Source: Planctomycetaceae bacterium (GTDB lineage Bacteria > Planctomycetota > Planctomycetia > Pirellulales > UBA1268). Taken from it: a stretch of 9,981 nt of DNA. The notes below the pieces were generated by a model. That model was given only the letters and a program-made list of their open reading frames with translations, was not told the DNA's origin and made no database searches. The stretch is taken from positions 1 through 9,981 of the forward strand of contig CANGIH010000057.1 of the NCBI GenBank assembly GCA_947453875.1, read 5' to 3'. Numbering within the stretch: position 1 is the stretch's first letter; each line of letters opens with the position of its first letter. This document shows, one piece after another, positions 1 through 8,300 of this stretch. A program made the position numbers and the translations under genes.

Positions 1-3000
1 CCGCGACTGGTCACCAGCTGGCTGGCAAGCATTCGGCGGGCCCAGATGATCGTCGTCGTGTCGCGGGCCGATTCGAGGGCTACGATGCGCCGCAGTTGCT
101 CGATGGCTTCCGGCATCCGCTGGCGGCGGAAGAGGATCTCCACCAGTCGCCTCGCGGCCCCCAGGTCATCGGGATCAGCCGCGATCGCGGCCCGGCAGGT
201 TTCCTCGAGGCGCTCGATCTCGCCAGGACCTTCGTCGGTGCCGGGGAAGCCCTTCTTCACGAGGCCATCGGCGAGCAGCTCGAAACGGTCGCGGGCGGGC
301 CCCTGAAGGGCCGCACGTGCCGCATCGATCGTCTTTGCGGCACCTGCGGGATCGGCGCTGCTTGCCTTGAGGCGGACCAGCATCAGCCAGGCGTTGGTTT
401 TTCCAGGGGCCGCCTCCGTCGCCCGTGTGCAGATCGCCTGAGCCTCCGCCAGGCGTCCGCACCGGGCCAGGAGTGCGGCATGCCAGAGGAGTTGGCTGGC
501 GTCGCTGCAATCATCAGGAGTCAGGCGGTCGGCGATCGCGATGGCATTCTCGGTGTCGCCGGTGGCGGCGAGCCACTCGGCCCGGAGCCTGTCCACCGCG
601 GGACCGCCGGCATTGCCGAGCGATTCGATCACCGGCCGGGCCTCGTCGAGCCGGCCCGCGGCGGCGAGCAAGAGGGCCAGCTTGCGTCTCGCGAAGGGGA
701 CCGCCTCGCGGAGATCGACCGCCTGACGCAGCAGGCCGATCGCGGCGCCGGAATCTCCCTGGAGCTCCGCGATCGCGGCCATCTGCCGCGGAATCTCCGA
801 CCATCGGGGGCGCTGTGCTGCAGCCTCGGTGAGCAGGGCGCGGGCCTCCTCGAGGCTGCGGCGATCGTCGGCGGTCAGCGTTCCGGCGGCGACATCCTCC
901 GCCACCCGGGCGCGTCGTCCGGCACGAACCGCCACGATCCGAGCCACCGCCTGTGCCACCCGGCCGGTGGCGTTGTCGCGGCCGGTGATCCTCGCGATCT
1001 CGCCGGCTTGCGCGGTGACCATGGCGACGTCATCCTGCTCGTCGGCCAGATCGAGGATCATTTCCCGCACCGGTAGATCGTCAGGATCGCGGGCGATGAG
1101 CTTTTCGGCGATCCGCCGGGCATCGGCGAAGCCACCCCTGGCGACATGGACGGTGATCAGCTGTCTTTGAAGGCGGTCGGCCACGGGGCCGGTCAGCCCG
1201 GAAGCTCGCTGCTCGACGTCGTCCAACCACCGCACCGATTCCTCCGCCGGGGAGGCACTCGCCAGATCGATCTCCGCACCGAGAACTTCGGCGGAGTCGC
1301 GAAGCGCCGCGGCTGCCGAATCGAGCAGGGCGCGTCCCTCATCGGACCGTCCGGCCGCGACGAGGAGAATCACGCGCTGTGCGAGCAATCCCGGCTCGTC
1401 GGGATTGGCGGCCACCGCTGCGGCGGAGGCCTCGATCGCCGCATCACGATCTCCCTTCGCCGCCTGGGCGTCGATGCGAAGGCGATCGACGATCGCAGGC
1501 TGCAGGTCGGGAGATGCGCCGAGGATTTCGATCAATTCGTCGACCTTCTTCCAGTCGCGTTTGTCGGGGGCCCGCCGGGCCTGATCGATGAGCCGGAGGC
1601 GAAACAGCGGTCGCCACAGTTCGGGAGCCGATGCCAGCTTGTCCTTCGGCACGATGGCCGCGAGTTCCTCGGCGATCGTGCTGGCCTCGTCCCACCGACC
1701 AGCGGTCTCGTGGGCCCCCATCTCCATGAGCCTTGCCGCGGCCGATCCGGGAACGGCGGCGAAGGCGCGGGTTCGGGCGTCGGTCGCCTGGTCGGATTGT
1801 CCGAGGGCCGCATGACAGCGTGCCAGGGCGAGATCGACTCTGCGTGTCAACGTGGCGTCGGCGGCAACCAAGGGGCGGAGATTCTCCCAGATCTGGAGGG
1901 CTGGCACCCACCGTTGCTCCTGCATGGCGATCATGCCTTCGGCGTACATCACCGCCGGGACGTCTTTGGGGAGCTTCGGCTTGTAGTCCGCCAGTGCAGC
2001 ACGGAGATCGTCCCCACGCTGGAGGTCGGCGAGGATCGCCAGAATCGCCGTCATCAGCATCGCGTTGTCCGGCATCGCCTCCAATCCTTCCTTGAGGATG
2101 CTGAGGGTGCCGTCGAAGTCACCCCGGGCACGGGCGAGGTCCGCCCGGGCCGTGACGAGGGCTTCGGTGACCGGGGCATCACGCAACGGGCCGGCCAGGA
2201 TCGCGTCGGCCCGGTCGAGCTGCTCGAGCGCCACGGAAGCACGCAGCACGACCATCGCCGCAGCGGTATCTTCGGGGTCGAGCGTGATCGCCCGCTCGGC
2301 CGCCGCCAGAGCCGCCTCCATTCGCGTGTGATCCATCTGCCAGAGTGCCATCAGCCGCCAGGCGCGGGGATCATCGGGATAGACCTCCACCATCCGCTCG
2401 AGCACCGCGTCGGCCCGCTTCACCTCGCGACGCTCCCCCTCGAGGAGGCTCGCCAGGAACACGTACGCCTCCACCCGACCGGGACGAACGTTGAATTCGG
2501 GATCGAACGATCGTTTCGTCAGGTCGTAGCCGACAAGCGCTGCCAGCGCCCGCTCCGCCTCGTCGGTGCGGCGGGCTCGCGCCGCGGTAGTCGCGTAGAG
2601 CACGTCGATCTTTTCAAGATCGACTCCGGTCGCTTCGCCTCCCGTCGGTGAACCGTCGCCGGCTGCGGCGAGGTTCTCACGGAGGATCCCGAGATGATCG
2701 AGCGCCGAATCGAAGTCACCCACAGCGCTGAGGAACGTGGCGAGCTTGTCACGCAGTTCGTGGTCATCGGGATTCTTTCTCACCGCAACTTCGAGGGCGG
2801 CCGCGGCGGCACGCAATTCGCGGACGTTGGCCTGGCCCGACTCGGCTCGACGGAGGAGGATTCGGGCGAGTTGGGCGTACTGCTCGGCGTCATCGGGCCG
2901 CAGCGTGACGTAACGGGTCAGGATCGCGATCGCCTCCGCATCGTCCCCTTCCTCGATCTTTTGGCTCGCCTGCTTCAGCATGCCTTCGGCATTGCGGCGC

Positions 3001-3092
3001 ACCTGGTACCGATGGAGCAACGGGATGCCCAGAACGATTCCGAGGAAGACGACGGCGATGGCGATGACAACCGGCAGATTGACGCGTCGCAT
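1..3092 (-). CDS. Giant membrane-anchored TPR-repeat protein (3' end outside window)
   Basis: I translated this frame codon by codon from the ATG at 3092-3090 to the window edge: 1030 codons with no stop, so the C-terminus is missing. Residues 2-3 are Arg-Arg, followed by one hydrophobic segment at about residues 6-26 (LPVVIAIAVVFLGIVLGIPLL) and then a basic flank (HRYQVRR). This is a signal-anchor, with no lipobox cysteine. The rest is almost entirely helical TPR-like units of about 34 residues. They show the usual small/bulky residue pattern and inter-repeat Asn/Asp-Pro-Asp/Glu-Asp turns, for example KNPDD at 106-110, LDPED at 271-275, NPDEP at 563-567, RDPDD at 668-672 and ADPDD near 972-976. 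TPR arrays are protein-interaction scaffolds; no enzymatic domain is visible. The ATG is the only ordinary start: upstream the frame has no ATG, GTG or TTG before the TAG at 3179-3177. No good Shine-Dalgarno precedes it. It lies 137 nt downstream of the permease stop. The partner is unknown. Confidence 0.9.
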   Translation of the reverse strand, partial: MRRVNLPVVIAIAVVFLGIVLGIPLLHRYQVRRNAEGMLKQASQKIEEGDDAEAIAILTRYVTLRPDDAEQYAQLARILLRRAESGQANVRELRAAAAALEVAVRKNPDDHELRDKLATFLSAVGDFDSALDHLGILRENLAAAGDGSPTGGEATGVDLEKIDVLYATTAARARRTDEAERALAALVGYDLTKRSFDPEFNVRPGRVEAYVFLASLLEGERREVKRADAVLERMVEVYPDDPRAWRLMALWQMDHTRMEAALAAAERAITLDPEDTAAAMVVLRASVALEQLDRADAILAGPLRDAPVTEALVTARADLARARGDFDGTLSILKEGLEAMPDNAMLMTAILAILADLQRGDDLRAALADYKPKLPKDVPAVMYAEGMIAMQEQRWVPALQIWENLRPLVAADATLTRRVDLALARCHAALGQSDQATDARTRAFAAVPGSAAARLMEMGAHETAGRWDEASTIAEELAAIVPKDKLASAPELWRPLFRLRLIDQARRAPDKRDWKKVDELIEILGASPDLQPAIVDRLRIDAQAAKGDRDAAIEASAAAVAANPDEPGLLAQRVILLVAAGRSDEGRALLDSAAAALRDSAEVLGAEIDLASASPAEESVRWLDDVEQRASGLTGPVADRLQRQLITVHVARGGFADARRIAEKLIARDPDDLPVREMILDLADEQDDVAMVTAQAGEIARITGRDNATGRVAQAVARIVAVRAGRRARVAEDVAAGTLTADDRRSLEEARALLTEAAAQRPRWSEIPRQMAAIAELQGDSGAAIGLLRQAVDLREAVPFARRKLALLLAAAGRLDEARPVIESLGNAGGPAVDRLRAEWLAATGDTENAIAIADRLTPDDCSDASQLLWHAALLARCGRLAEAQAICTRATEAAPGKTNAWLMLVRLKASSADPAGAAKTIDAARAALQGPARDRFELLADGLVKKGFPGTDEGPGEIERLEETCRAAIAADPDDLGAARRLVEILFRRQRMPEAIEQLRRIVALESARDTTTIIWARRMLASQLVTSR

Positions 3093-3229
3093 GGGAACTT
3101 TGAATCCTCGAAGAGGCGAGGGGATGGCGAGCGCTGAGGCGACCGCGGGGAAGGGGCCCGGGCGGAGACCCAGATTCTAGCGGGCGATCGCACGGGATCC
3201 GATTCAACCGGCGGAAAAGCCGGGCGGGA
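3093..3229. other. Intergenic gap between permease and TPR gene
   Basis: This is the only non-coding stretch of any size in the window. Read on the minus strand, it holds a short GC hairpin just after the permease stop, a TAGAAT hexamer (3179-3174) that could be a -10 box, and an untranslated leader of about 80 nt before the TPR start. No -35 hexamer stands at 16-18 nt: the nearest TTGAAT is 22 nt upstream of the hexamer, which is too far. The frame of the TPR gene is closed by the TAG inside the same hexamer. The gap is GC-rich elsewhere and shows no riboswitch-like structure I could recognise. Whether it holds a working promoter cannot be decided from sequence alone. Confidence 0.5.
3208..3223 (-). 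terminator. Weak hairpin after permease stop, possible terminator
   Basis: On the minus strand, starting 6 nt beyond the permease TGA, CCGGC-TTTTCC-GCCGG forms a perfect 5-bp stem with a 6-nt loop. It is followed by TTGAATC rather than a run of T residues, so it is not a canonical intrinsic terminator. It could cause pausing, act as a 3'-end stabiliser, or be a chance pairing in GC-rich DNA. Confidence 0.25.
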
Positions 3230-4906
3230 TCAAGGCACCATCCACGACAAGGGGCCTGATTGGAGCCAGACGAGCAGTCCCATCAGCACCGCCAGGGCCA
3301 GGCTGTGGGGCAGGACTCTTCGTAGAATCGGTCCTTCCTGCCGCTCCACCCCCGTCGCCGTCGCGGAGACGACGATGCTCTGGGCATCGATCATCTTTCC
3401 CATCACCCCCCCGGTGCTGTTGGCCGTGCAGATGAGGAGAGGGTCGAGCCCCAACTGCTCCGCGGTGACACGTTGAAGGCTGCCGAACATCGCGTTGCTC
3501 GAGGTGTCGGACCCGGTGAGGGCGACGCCGAGCCAGCCGAGGAGCGCCGCGAACAGGGGATAGGCGGGGCCGGTCCGCGTCATCGCCAGCCCCAGGATCA
3601 CGTCGGTGCCCGAATAGCGGGTGACGAAGGCGAGCGCGAGCATCGCCGATATCGTCACCAAGGGGACGGCGAGCCGCGCGAGATTCTCCCACCAGATCGC
3701 CCAGGCACGTCGGGGGGTGATCCCGAGCCAGGGCACGGCCGCGAGCGCCGCGACGAGGATGCCGGTCCCGGCGGCGGAGAGCCAGTTGAGGCGATACACC
3801 GCCCGTTCGATCTCGCGGTCGAGGTGGGTCGCCGGTGACACCTTGGCGACCCGCTCGTCGAGTCGCAGCACGGGAAATTCCGGCGCCAGCGCCGCCGCCG
3901 GCAGGATGGCAGCCGAGGCGCTCCCCGGCCGGGCCTCGAGAGTGGCCTTCACGGCCGGCAGACCCCAGGCGAAGACGGCGAGCGAAAGGAACACCCAGGG
4001 CATCCATGCCCAGACGATCCGCGCGGCTGAATCGGTCGCGTCTTGCGCCGGGAAGTGACCCGGCGAGACCGGAGGTGCGAATCGCCAGCACTCCTTCGGT
4101 TGCCAGACACGCATGAACGCCGCCAGGCAGGCCAGGCTCGCAAGTCCGCCAACGACATCGACAAGCGCCGCACCGATGAAGTTCGCCATCACTGCCTGAA
4201 GGATTGCAAACGACGCCCCGCAGACGAGCACCGCCGGCCAGACCCCGACCAGCCCTTTCCATCCGGCCATCGTCACCACCATCCAGGCGGGGATGATGAG
4301 GGAAAAGAAGGGAAGCTGGCGTCCCGCCATTGCCGAGATCGCCTGCTCCTCGAGGCCGGTCACCTTCGCCAGGGTGATGATCGGCGTGCCAAGCGCCCCG
4401 AATGCCACCGGCGCCGTGTTGGCGATGAGCGCGAGGCAGGCGGCCTCGAAGGGGGGGAAGCCCGAGCCGGCCAGGAGCGCCGCGGAGATTGCCACCGGCG
4501 CCCCGAAACCTGCGGCTCCTTCGAGGAACGCGCCGAAGGAGAAGGCGATGAGGAGCGCCTGGATGCGGTGATCAGCCGAGAGGCGTGTCACCGACCGCTT
4601 CATCACGTCGAGGGCGCCTGCCTCCACCGAGAGGCTGTAGAGGAACATCGCCGTGACGATGATCCAGCCGATCGGGAACAGTCCGAAACAGGCGCCGTAG
4701 AAGGCGGCGGCGGCCGCGGCATCCAGGGGCATGCCGACGACACCGACGGCCACGCCGAGTGCCGTCAGCAGGCCGGCACCGGCCGCCCGCTGCGCCGACC
4801 AGCCGCAGCCGGCAAGCAACCCCAGCAGCACCACCACCGGCAGCATCGCCACGAGCGTGGAGAGGAGCGGGGAACCGAGTGGGTCGTAGACATGATCCCA
4901 GACCAC
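3230..4906 (-). CDS. lctP: L-lactate permease (LctP/LldP family)
   Basis: The protein is predicted at 558 residues, close to the 551 of E. coli LldP as I recall it. It is an inner-membrane proton symporter family (TC 2.A.14) that takes up L-lactate, D-lactate and glycolate. The match runs end to end. The start (VWDHVYDPLGSPLLSTL) parallels the E. coli N-terminus. The signature FGAFLEGAAGFGAPVAI is at residues 124-140, LTGSDTSSNA at 463-472, NSTGGVMGKM at 496-505, and the C-terminus is LSWMVP. Hydrophobic segments run throughout, consistent with the family's 12-14 membrane helices. I chose the GTG at 4906 because GAGGAG sits 6 nt upstream and because the family start aligns there. A TTG at 4927 would overlap the DUF202 stop but has no ribosome site. 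The gene begins 17 nt after DUF202, so co-transcription is likely. No lactate dehydrogenase (LldD or LutABC) is visible beside it. The substrate within the lactate/glycolate range is inferred. Confidence 0.93.
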   Translation of the reverse strand: MVWDHVYDPLGSPLLSTLVAMLPVVVLLGLLAGCGWSAQRAAGAGLLTALGVAVGVVGMPLDAAAAAAFYGACFGLFPIGWIIVTAMFLYSLSVEAGALDVMKRSVTRLSADHRIQALLIAFSFGAFLEGAAGFGAPVAISAALLAGSGFPPFEAACLALIANTAPVAFGALGTPIITLAKVTGLEEQAISAMAGRQLPFFSLIIPAWMVVTMAGWKGLVGVWPAVLVCGASFAILQAVMANFIGAALVDVVGGLASLACLAAFMRVWQPKECWRFAPPVSPGHFPAQDATDSAARIVWAWMPWVFLSLAVFAWGLPAVKATLEARPGSASAAILPAAALAPEFPVLRLDERVAKVSPATHLDREIERAVYRLNWLSAAGTGILVAALAAVPWLGITPRRAWAIWWENLARLAVPLVTISAMLALAFVTRYSGTDVILGLAMTRTGPAYPLFAALLGWLGVALTGSDTSSNAMFGSLQRVTAEQLGLDPLLICTANSTGGVMGKMIDAQSIVVSATATGVERQEGPILRRVLPHSLALAVLMGLLVWLQSGPLSWMVP

Positions 4907-4912
4907 GGGCGG

Positions 4913-4918
4913 CTCCTC
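4913..4918 (-). promoter_or_regulatory. Ribosome binding site GAGGAG for the permease
   Basis: GAGGAG on the minus strand ends 6 nt before the GTG at 4906-4904. It is the clearest Shine-Dalgarno-like element in front of an annotated gene here and decides the GTG start over the TTG at 4927. It lies in the 17-nt gap after the DUF202 stop. Confidence 0.7.
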
Positions 4919-4923
4919 GGAGT

Positions 4924-5343
4924 TCAAAACACGACGAGCATCGCGGCCAGCCCGGCGATCCCCACGACAACGAGCCCGGCGCCGAGCCAGCGTGCGATCG
5001 GCGGTCGGTCGGAATAGCGGTAATCGTCTTGGGACACCGCTCGGAGGACGAGCCGGTGCTCCCACATCCCCGCCAGCGTCGCCACGATCCCCAGGGCCAT
5101 GAGCGTCGCCCCATAGAAGCGTGTCTTGAGCGGCGAGAATCCCCCGCCGTCGAGGCTCATCGCCGCCTGGCCGAAGCGCTCGATGCCGAAGCCGAGGCTG
5201 ACCATCGCCAGGCTCGTGCGGATCCAGGCCAAGAGGGTGCGGTCGGCCGCCTCGCGGTTGCGTTCGCGGGCCAGTTCGGTGCTCACCACCGCGCCATCCT
5301 CGTCACGACGGGGCTGAACGGGCGGTTCTGGTCGATGTTTCAT
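4924..5343 (-). CDS. DUF202 / YidH-like small membrane protein
   Basis: A 139-residue protein with a charged N-terminal tail (about residues 1-32) and three hydrophobic segments at about 37-58, 75-94 and 118-139, the last ending at the C-terminus. The diagnostic stretch is ADRTLLAWIRTSLAMVSLGF at about 33-52, which matches the DUF202 pattern of ER/DRTxLAWxRTxLA at the start of the first membrane helix. DUF202 members such as E. coli YidH are short inner-membrane proteins; their molecular role is not well established, and I do not assign one. The ATG at 5343 is the only ATG, GTG or TTG in frame between the macroglobulin end and the conserved core that fits the length, but it has no Shine-Dalgarno of its own. 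Its ATGA overlaps the stop of a 9-codon mini-ORF, so it may depend on translational coupling. The permease follows 17 nt downstream, implying one operon. Confidence 0.88.
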   Translation of the reverse strand: MKHRPEPPVQPRRDEDGAVVSTELARERNREAADRTLLAWIRTSLAMVSLGFGIERFGQAAMSLDGGGFSPLKTRFYGATLMALGIVATLAGMWEHRLVLRAVSQDDYRYSDRPPIARWLGAGLVVVGIAGLAAMLVVF

Positions 5344-5381
5344 GCCGCAGAGAATAGCACGCCGCTCATCACTCCACCTCT
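5340..5381 (-). promoter_or_regulatory. Candidate translational-coupling mini-ORF between macroglobulin and DUF202
   Basis: On the minus strand the macroglobulin ends in AGAGGTGGAG-TGATG. The TGA stop (5371-5369) shares its A with an ATG (5369-5367), and AGAGG lies 7 nt upstream of that ATG at a good Shine-Dalgarno spacing. The ATG opens nine codons (MSGVLFSAA) whose TGA (5342-5340) overlaps the DUF202 ATG (5343-5341) as ATGA. Ribosomes ending the macroglobulin could thus restart on the mini-ORF and again on DUF202, which itself lacks a ribosome site. The overlaps and spacing are seen directly; their use is inferred. A nine-codon frame between two overlaps could be chance. Confidence 0.35.
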
Positions 5382-8300
5382 AGGGCGACGGCACCCGAGT
5401 GGGCGGAGAACTCCGGCGCGTAGCGGCTGCGGATCGAGGCGAAGCCGCTCGAGGCCATGCCGCGGTGCGCCGCCCGGAGCGAATACTCGAAGACGTGCGT
5501 CCCGCGCGGCAGACGCTCGAAGAACAGCTGCGTCGAGGCATCGCGGACGGCCAGATACCAGCCGGCCCCGTCGGCCCACCGCCACCCCGAGAGGACGTCG
5601 ACCGGCTCAGTGAGGCTCGGGCGGTGGTCGGAGAGCTCGAGAAACTCGTAATCGCGATCGCTTGTCACGACGAGCCGCACGACGAGCTCGTCCCCCACCT
5701 CCACGCGCGTCGTGCCATCGGCGGCCGCAGCCACGAGCTCCGGTCCGGCCTTCGTCTGCCGCTTCACAAACAACTGCTTGTCGATCGCGAGCTCCGCCCG
5801 CCCCACCGCCGGCACATTGGCGATGTCGTCGAGATACTGCCAGTGAATGCCGCCGAAGGCGAGGCCCTTCTCCTTACGCGAGAGCGTGACATTCCCCATC
5901 CTGGGCTCGATCTCGCGGCGCGTGAACCTGGTCTCGATGAATCCCGTGCCCGCCTCGGCACGGGGCGTTCCGTCGTTCCCCGGCTCGATCTTTTCGCCAC
6001 CGACCTCGACGGTCACAAGCTCCGTCGAAGCAAGGAGATCCTCCCCGCGGCCGAGGAGCGCGCCGATGGCATCGGCCGTGGCCCGGTTGCCGCGCCACCG
6101 GCTCGTCCGCTTTTGCGACAGGAGCCAGACTTGGAGCGCCTCGACAGCCTCGCGGTCGCCGGCCACCTCGTCGAAGGCCTCGATCATGATCGCCTGCGTT
6201 TCGATCGGCGCTGCGGCCCACTGCCACCAGGCCGGATGGGGATCGCGCCACCACATCCCCTGCCAGGCATCCTTCTCTTCGCCCGGCTTCACGTCGGCGT
6301 CGACGGCCCGCTGCCGGAGGCTGTCGATGATCGAGAGGGCCGTGTCGCGATCCCCGGCGCGGGCAAGCGCGATCGCCAGATGCCCCTGCGAGCGGCGGGC
6401 ATCGACCTTCATCCAGGTCATCCGCGCGTTGTTGCGCCAGAAATCGATCGCCGCGGCGGCTTCGCCTTGCGGCGGCATGTCGGCGGCGAAGAAGCTGCGG
6501 GCATAGAGGGCGAGCGCTACCCCAGAGTCGATCGTCGGCTCCCCCTTTCCTCTTTTTTTCGCTTCATTCCGCCACTCGACAAACTGACCATCGAGCCAGG
6601 GGAGCGTGGCGAGCGCCGGCTGGATGTCGAGATCGACGCCGGCGGCGCGGAGCCGGCCGAAGCCCGAGAGGATCGAGAGCGTCACCGGCGTGCAGGTGCG
6701 GCCGCCGGGGAACCAGGGCCAGCCGCCGTCGCCGGCCCGCATCCCTTCGAGGCGCCGCAGCGCCGAGGCCTGCTCGTCGGCCGCCCGATTGGCGTCGAAG
6801 AGGAGGCCGATGCGATGCCGCGCCTCGCGCTCGTCGACCGCCTCGCGCACCCACGGTGTCTCGGCGAGGAGCGTCTGCATGAGCTCCGAGTTCTTCTCGA
6901 GCGGGCTCTCGAGCGGCTTCTGCCCCGGAGGGGGATTGCGCCACTGCTCGAACGCTGCCGCGATCCGCTCATCCGAGCGGGCTATGTGCCCGGCCCAGGC
7001 GTTGGCGTAGAGCCGCGTGAACAGGGTCTCGACGCTCTCGTCGGTCGGCTCGGCGATCGACGGCAGGGCGAGGACGGCATACCAGGCGGGATTGGATGCC
7101 GCCTGGACGACGAGCGACTGGCTGGCGATCGAGGGATGATCCTTGACGTTCGCGAGCCGCGCGATGGTCACCGTTTTCGAGCCGGGGCCGCGGAGCGTGA
7201 TCGGCACCGATTCATCGACGAGGACGCGCCGGGAGAGGACCGGCAAAAACGCCTCCTCGCCGTCGGCGGCCCGGCCCGCGGAGCCGGTGGCGAGATAGCG
7301 CAAGGTCTCCGTGCCGTCGGGCACGCGCACCCGGAAGACCACCGGCTTCGACTGCCCGGCGGCAAGCTCAAAGGGCTGCTCGGCCGGCGTCTCGAGGAGG
7401 GCTTGGCGAGAGTCGCCGGTGCGGGCGTCGAAGAGCTCGAGGCGGACCTTTCCCGCAAGCGAGCCGGTCGAGCGGTTGCCGACCTTCACCGGGATCTCGA
7501 CGACGTCCCCTTCGCGGAGGAACCGCGGCACGACCGGCTCCACCATCAGGTCCTTGGCGGCCACGGCCGTGTCGAGGAGCGTGCCGGAGCGGAGGCTCGC
7601 GTCGTGGGCGAGCGACTTGAACTGCCAGGTGGTGAGCGTGTCGGGGAGCGTGAACTCGATCGTCACGCTGCCGTCGTCGTTGCTCGTCAGAGCCGGCAGG
7701 AAGAACGCCGTCTCGACGAGGTTTTTCCGCGGCGGTGGGGGCGCGGCCGCCGTGTTGGCCGCTGGCGGCGGGCCTCCTCCCTCCCCCGCGGCGGCGAAAT
7801 CGACCTCGAGTCCGAGGGCGACCGGCGCTCCCTTGGCCATCGCCCGGTACCGGGCAGGAGACCCATCCATCATCGCCTCGGCCATCATCGGCGCTGCCGG
7901 CATGGGGCCGCCGAACATCGGCATCATCCCCCGGCGGGTGAAGCCGAAGAACTGCATCGATTGGGGGCCGAACGGATCGCGGAACCGACGGAAGCTCACA
8001 TCCACCGGCACCTGCGGCATCGCCCAGCTTCCGACGATTTGCTGGAGGACCTCGGGCCGGTTGCTGAAGAGCGTATTCACCGGGGAGCTCTCGCGGCGGA
8101 ACAGCCCGGAGAGCCCAGGGGGCCAGGCGAGCGGGGCGAGGGCATCGAGCGACTGGTCGTAGAGGGTCGCCACGATCTCGGCGGGCGCCCCCTTCCCTTC
8201 CCCGTCGAGGGCGTCGTCGGCCGTCTTCACGCGCGCCCGCCAGACCTGCTTCGCCCCCGGCTCGACGCGGCGCGTGAATCGCTCCCAGGCGATCTCGAGC

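Noticed and set aside
1146..2651. A plus-strand open frame of 501 codons, and a similar one at 96-1076.
   Set aside because: Both are in codon register opposite the TPR gene and have the same low-information composition. The minus-strand TPR repeats and membrane anchor explain the sequence.
2890..3207. Minus-strand frame of 105 codons starting in the intergenic gap.
   Set aside because: It runs out of phase through the 5' end of the TPR gene and is Arg/Pro/Ser-rich with no hydrophobic core. The in-phase TPR frame has a signal anchor and repeats.
3100..3207. Inverted repeat TTGAATC (3100-3106) and GATTCAA (3201-3207) spanning the intergenic gap.
   Set aside because: A 7-bp inverted match within about 130 nt is expected by chance, and the long 94-nt separation argues against a hairpin or a compact operator.
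4904..4927. TTG start at 4927 for the permease, overlapping the DUF202 stop.
   Set aside because: There is no ribosome binding site at a suitable distance, and the family N-terminus aligns to the GTG at 4906, which has GAGGAG 6 nt upstream.
4043..5017. A plus-strand open frame of 324 codons opposite the permease and DUF202 genes.
   Set aside because: It is in codon register with the permease, strongly charged and lacks any motif. The permease on the other strand matches its family end to end.
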